Origin: Serratia proteamaculans
Lineage (GTDB): Bacteria > Pseudomonadota > Gammaproteobacteria > Enterobacterales > Enterobacteriaceae
Direction of reading: 5' to 3'
NCBI RefSeq assembly: GCF_013337185.1
Contig: NZ_SWDE01000007.1
Location: 62,001-126,000 of the forward strand
Length of the DNA stretch: 64,000 bases
Position 1 is the first letter of the stretch, and each line of letters begins with the position of its first letter. The notes beneath the pieces were generated by a model. The model saw only the letters and a list, made by a program, of their open reading frames with translations, searched no databases and was not told the origin of the DNA. A program made the translations under genes and the position numbers. Below, one piece after another: positions 62,954 to 64,000 of the stretch.

Positions 62954-64000
<1,047 letters not shown>

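Overview
The window reads as chromosomal DNA of a Serratia-like enterobacterium, most plausibly of the liquefaciens/proteamaculans/plymuthica group. This is inferred from close protein resemblance to enterobacterial PrlC, RsmJ, UspA, UspB, PitA, YhiN, GdhA and FetAB, an ERIC repeat, a GC-rich coding style and the E. coli-like order rsmJ / uspA-uspB-pitA-yhiN. No rRNA, tRNA, CRISPR array, transposase or phage gene was seen.

Layout. 1-5.7 kb: 3' part of a giant autotransporter with a 603-codon internal duplication, followed by a Skp-like lipoprotein and a LacI-type gene remnant. 5.7-10.7 kb: prlC-rsmJ and a periplasmic 5'-nucleotidase. 10.7-17.6 kb: a minus-strand sugar operon (binding protein, ABC ATPase, two permeases, FGGY kinase, SIS isomerase) with an ERIC element inside it. 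17.9-24 kb: gdhA, uspA, uspB, pitA and the yhiN-type flavoprotein. 24-28.4 kb: AraC and LysR regulators divergent from an NTF2-like protein, an unknown protein and an SDR enzyme that lacks its catalytic tyrosine.

28.5-34.2 kb: a TetR regulator divergent from a DUF3313 lipoprotein, then a PQI-type MCE lipid-transport operon with a split PqiA, PqiB and PqiC, then two tiny lipoproteins. A conserved promoter/palindrome block of about 55 bp occurs twice, once between tetR and the DUF3313 gene and once before the tiny lipoproteins. This ties the stretch into one candidate envelope regulon. 34.2-38.8 kb: small unknown proteins (one tandem pair), a universal stress protein, a DUF406 protein, an SMR transporter, an Lrp-type regulator and a CtlX-type hydrolase.

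38.8-50.4 kb: a chaperone-usher fimbrial operon on the minus strand (major pilin, minor pilins, usher, chaperone, tip-like subunit) that runs without a clear break into a PglL/Wzy-type O-antigen ligase-like membrane protein and a LuxR-type regulator. A divergent three-gene unit encodes a lipoprotein, a periplasmic FKBP isomerase and a PapI/FaeA-like regulator. 50.6-52 kb: fetAB. 52-64 kb: a myo-inositol catabolic cluster (iolI-like, iolT-like, iolA, iolB, iolR, fused iolC, iolD, iolG) that runs off the right edge; iolE is not in the window.

The best candidates for under-described biology are the TetR/DUF3313/PQI/tiny-lipoprotein regulon and the fimbrial operon carrying its own glycosyl-ligase-like gene.
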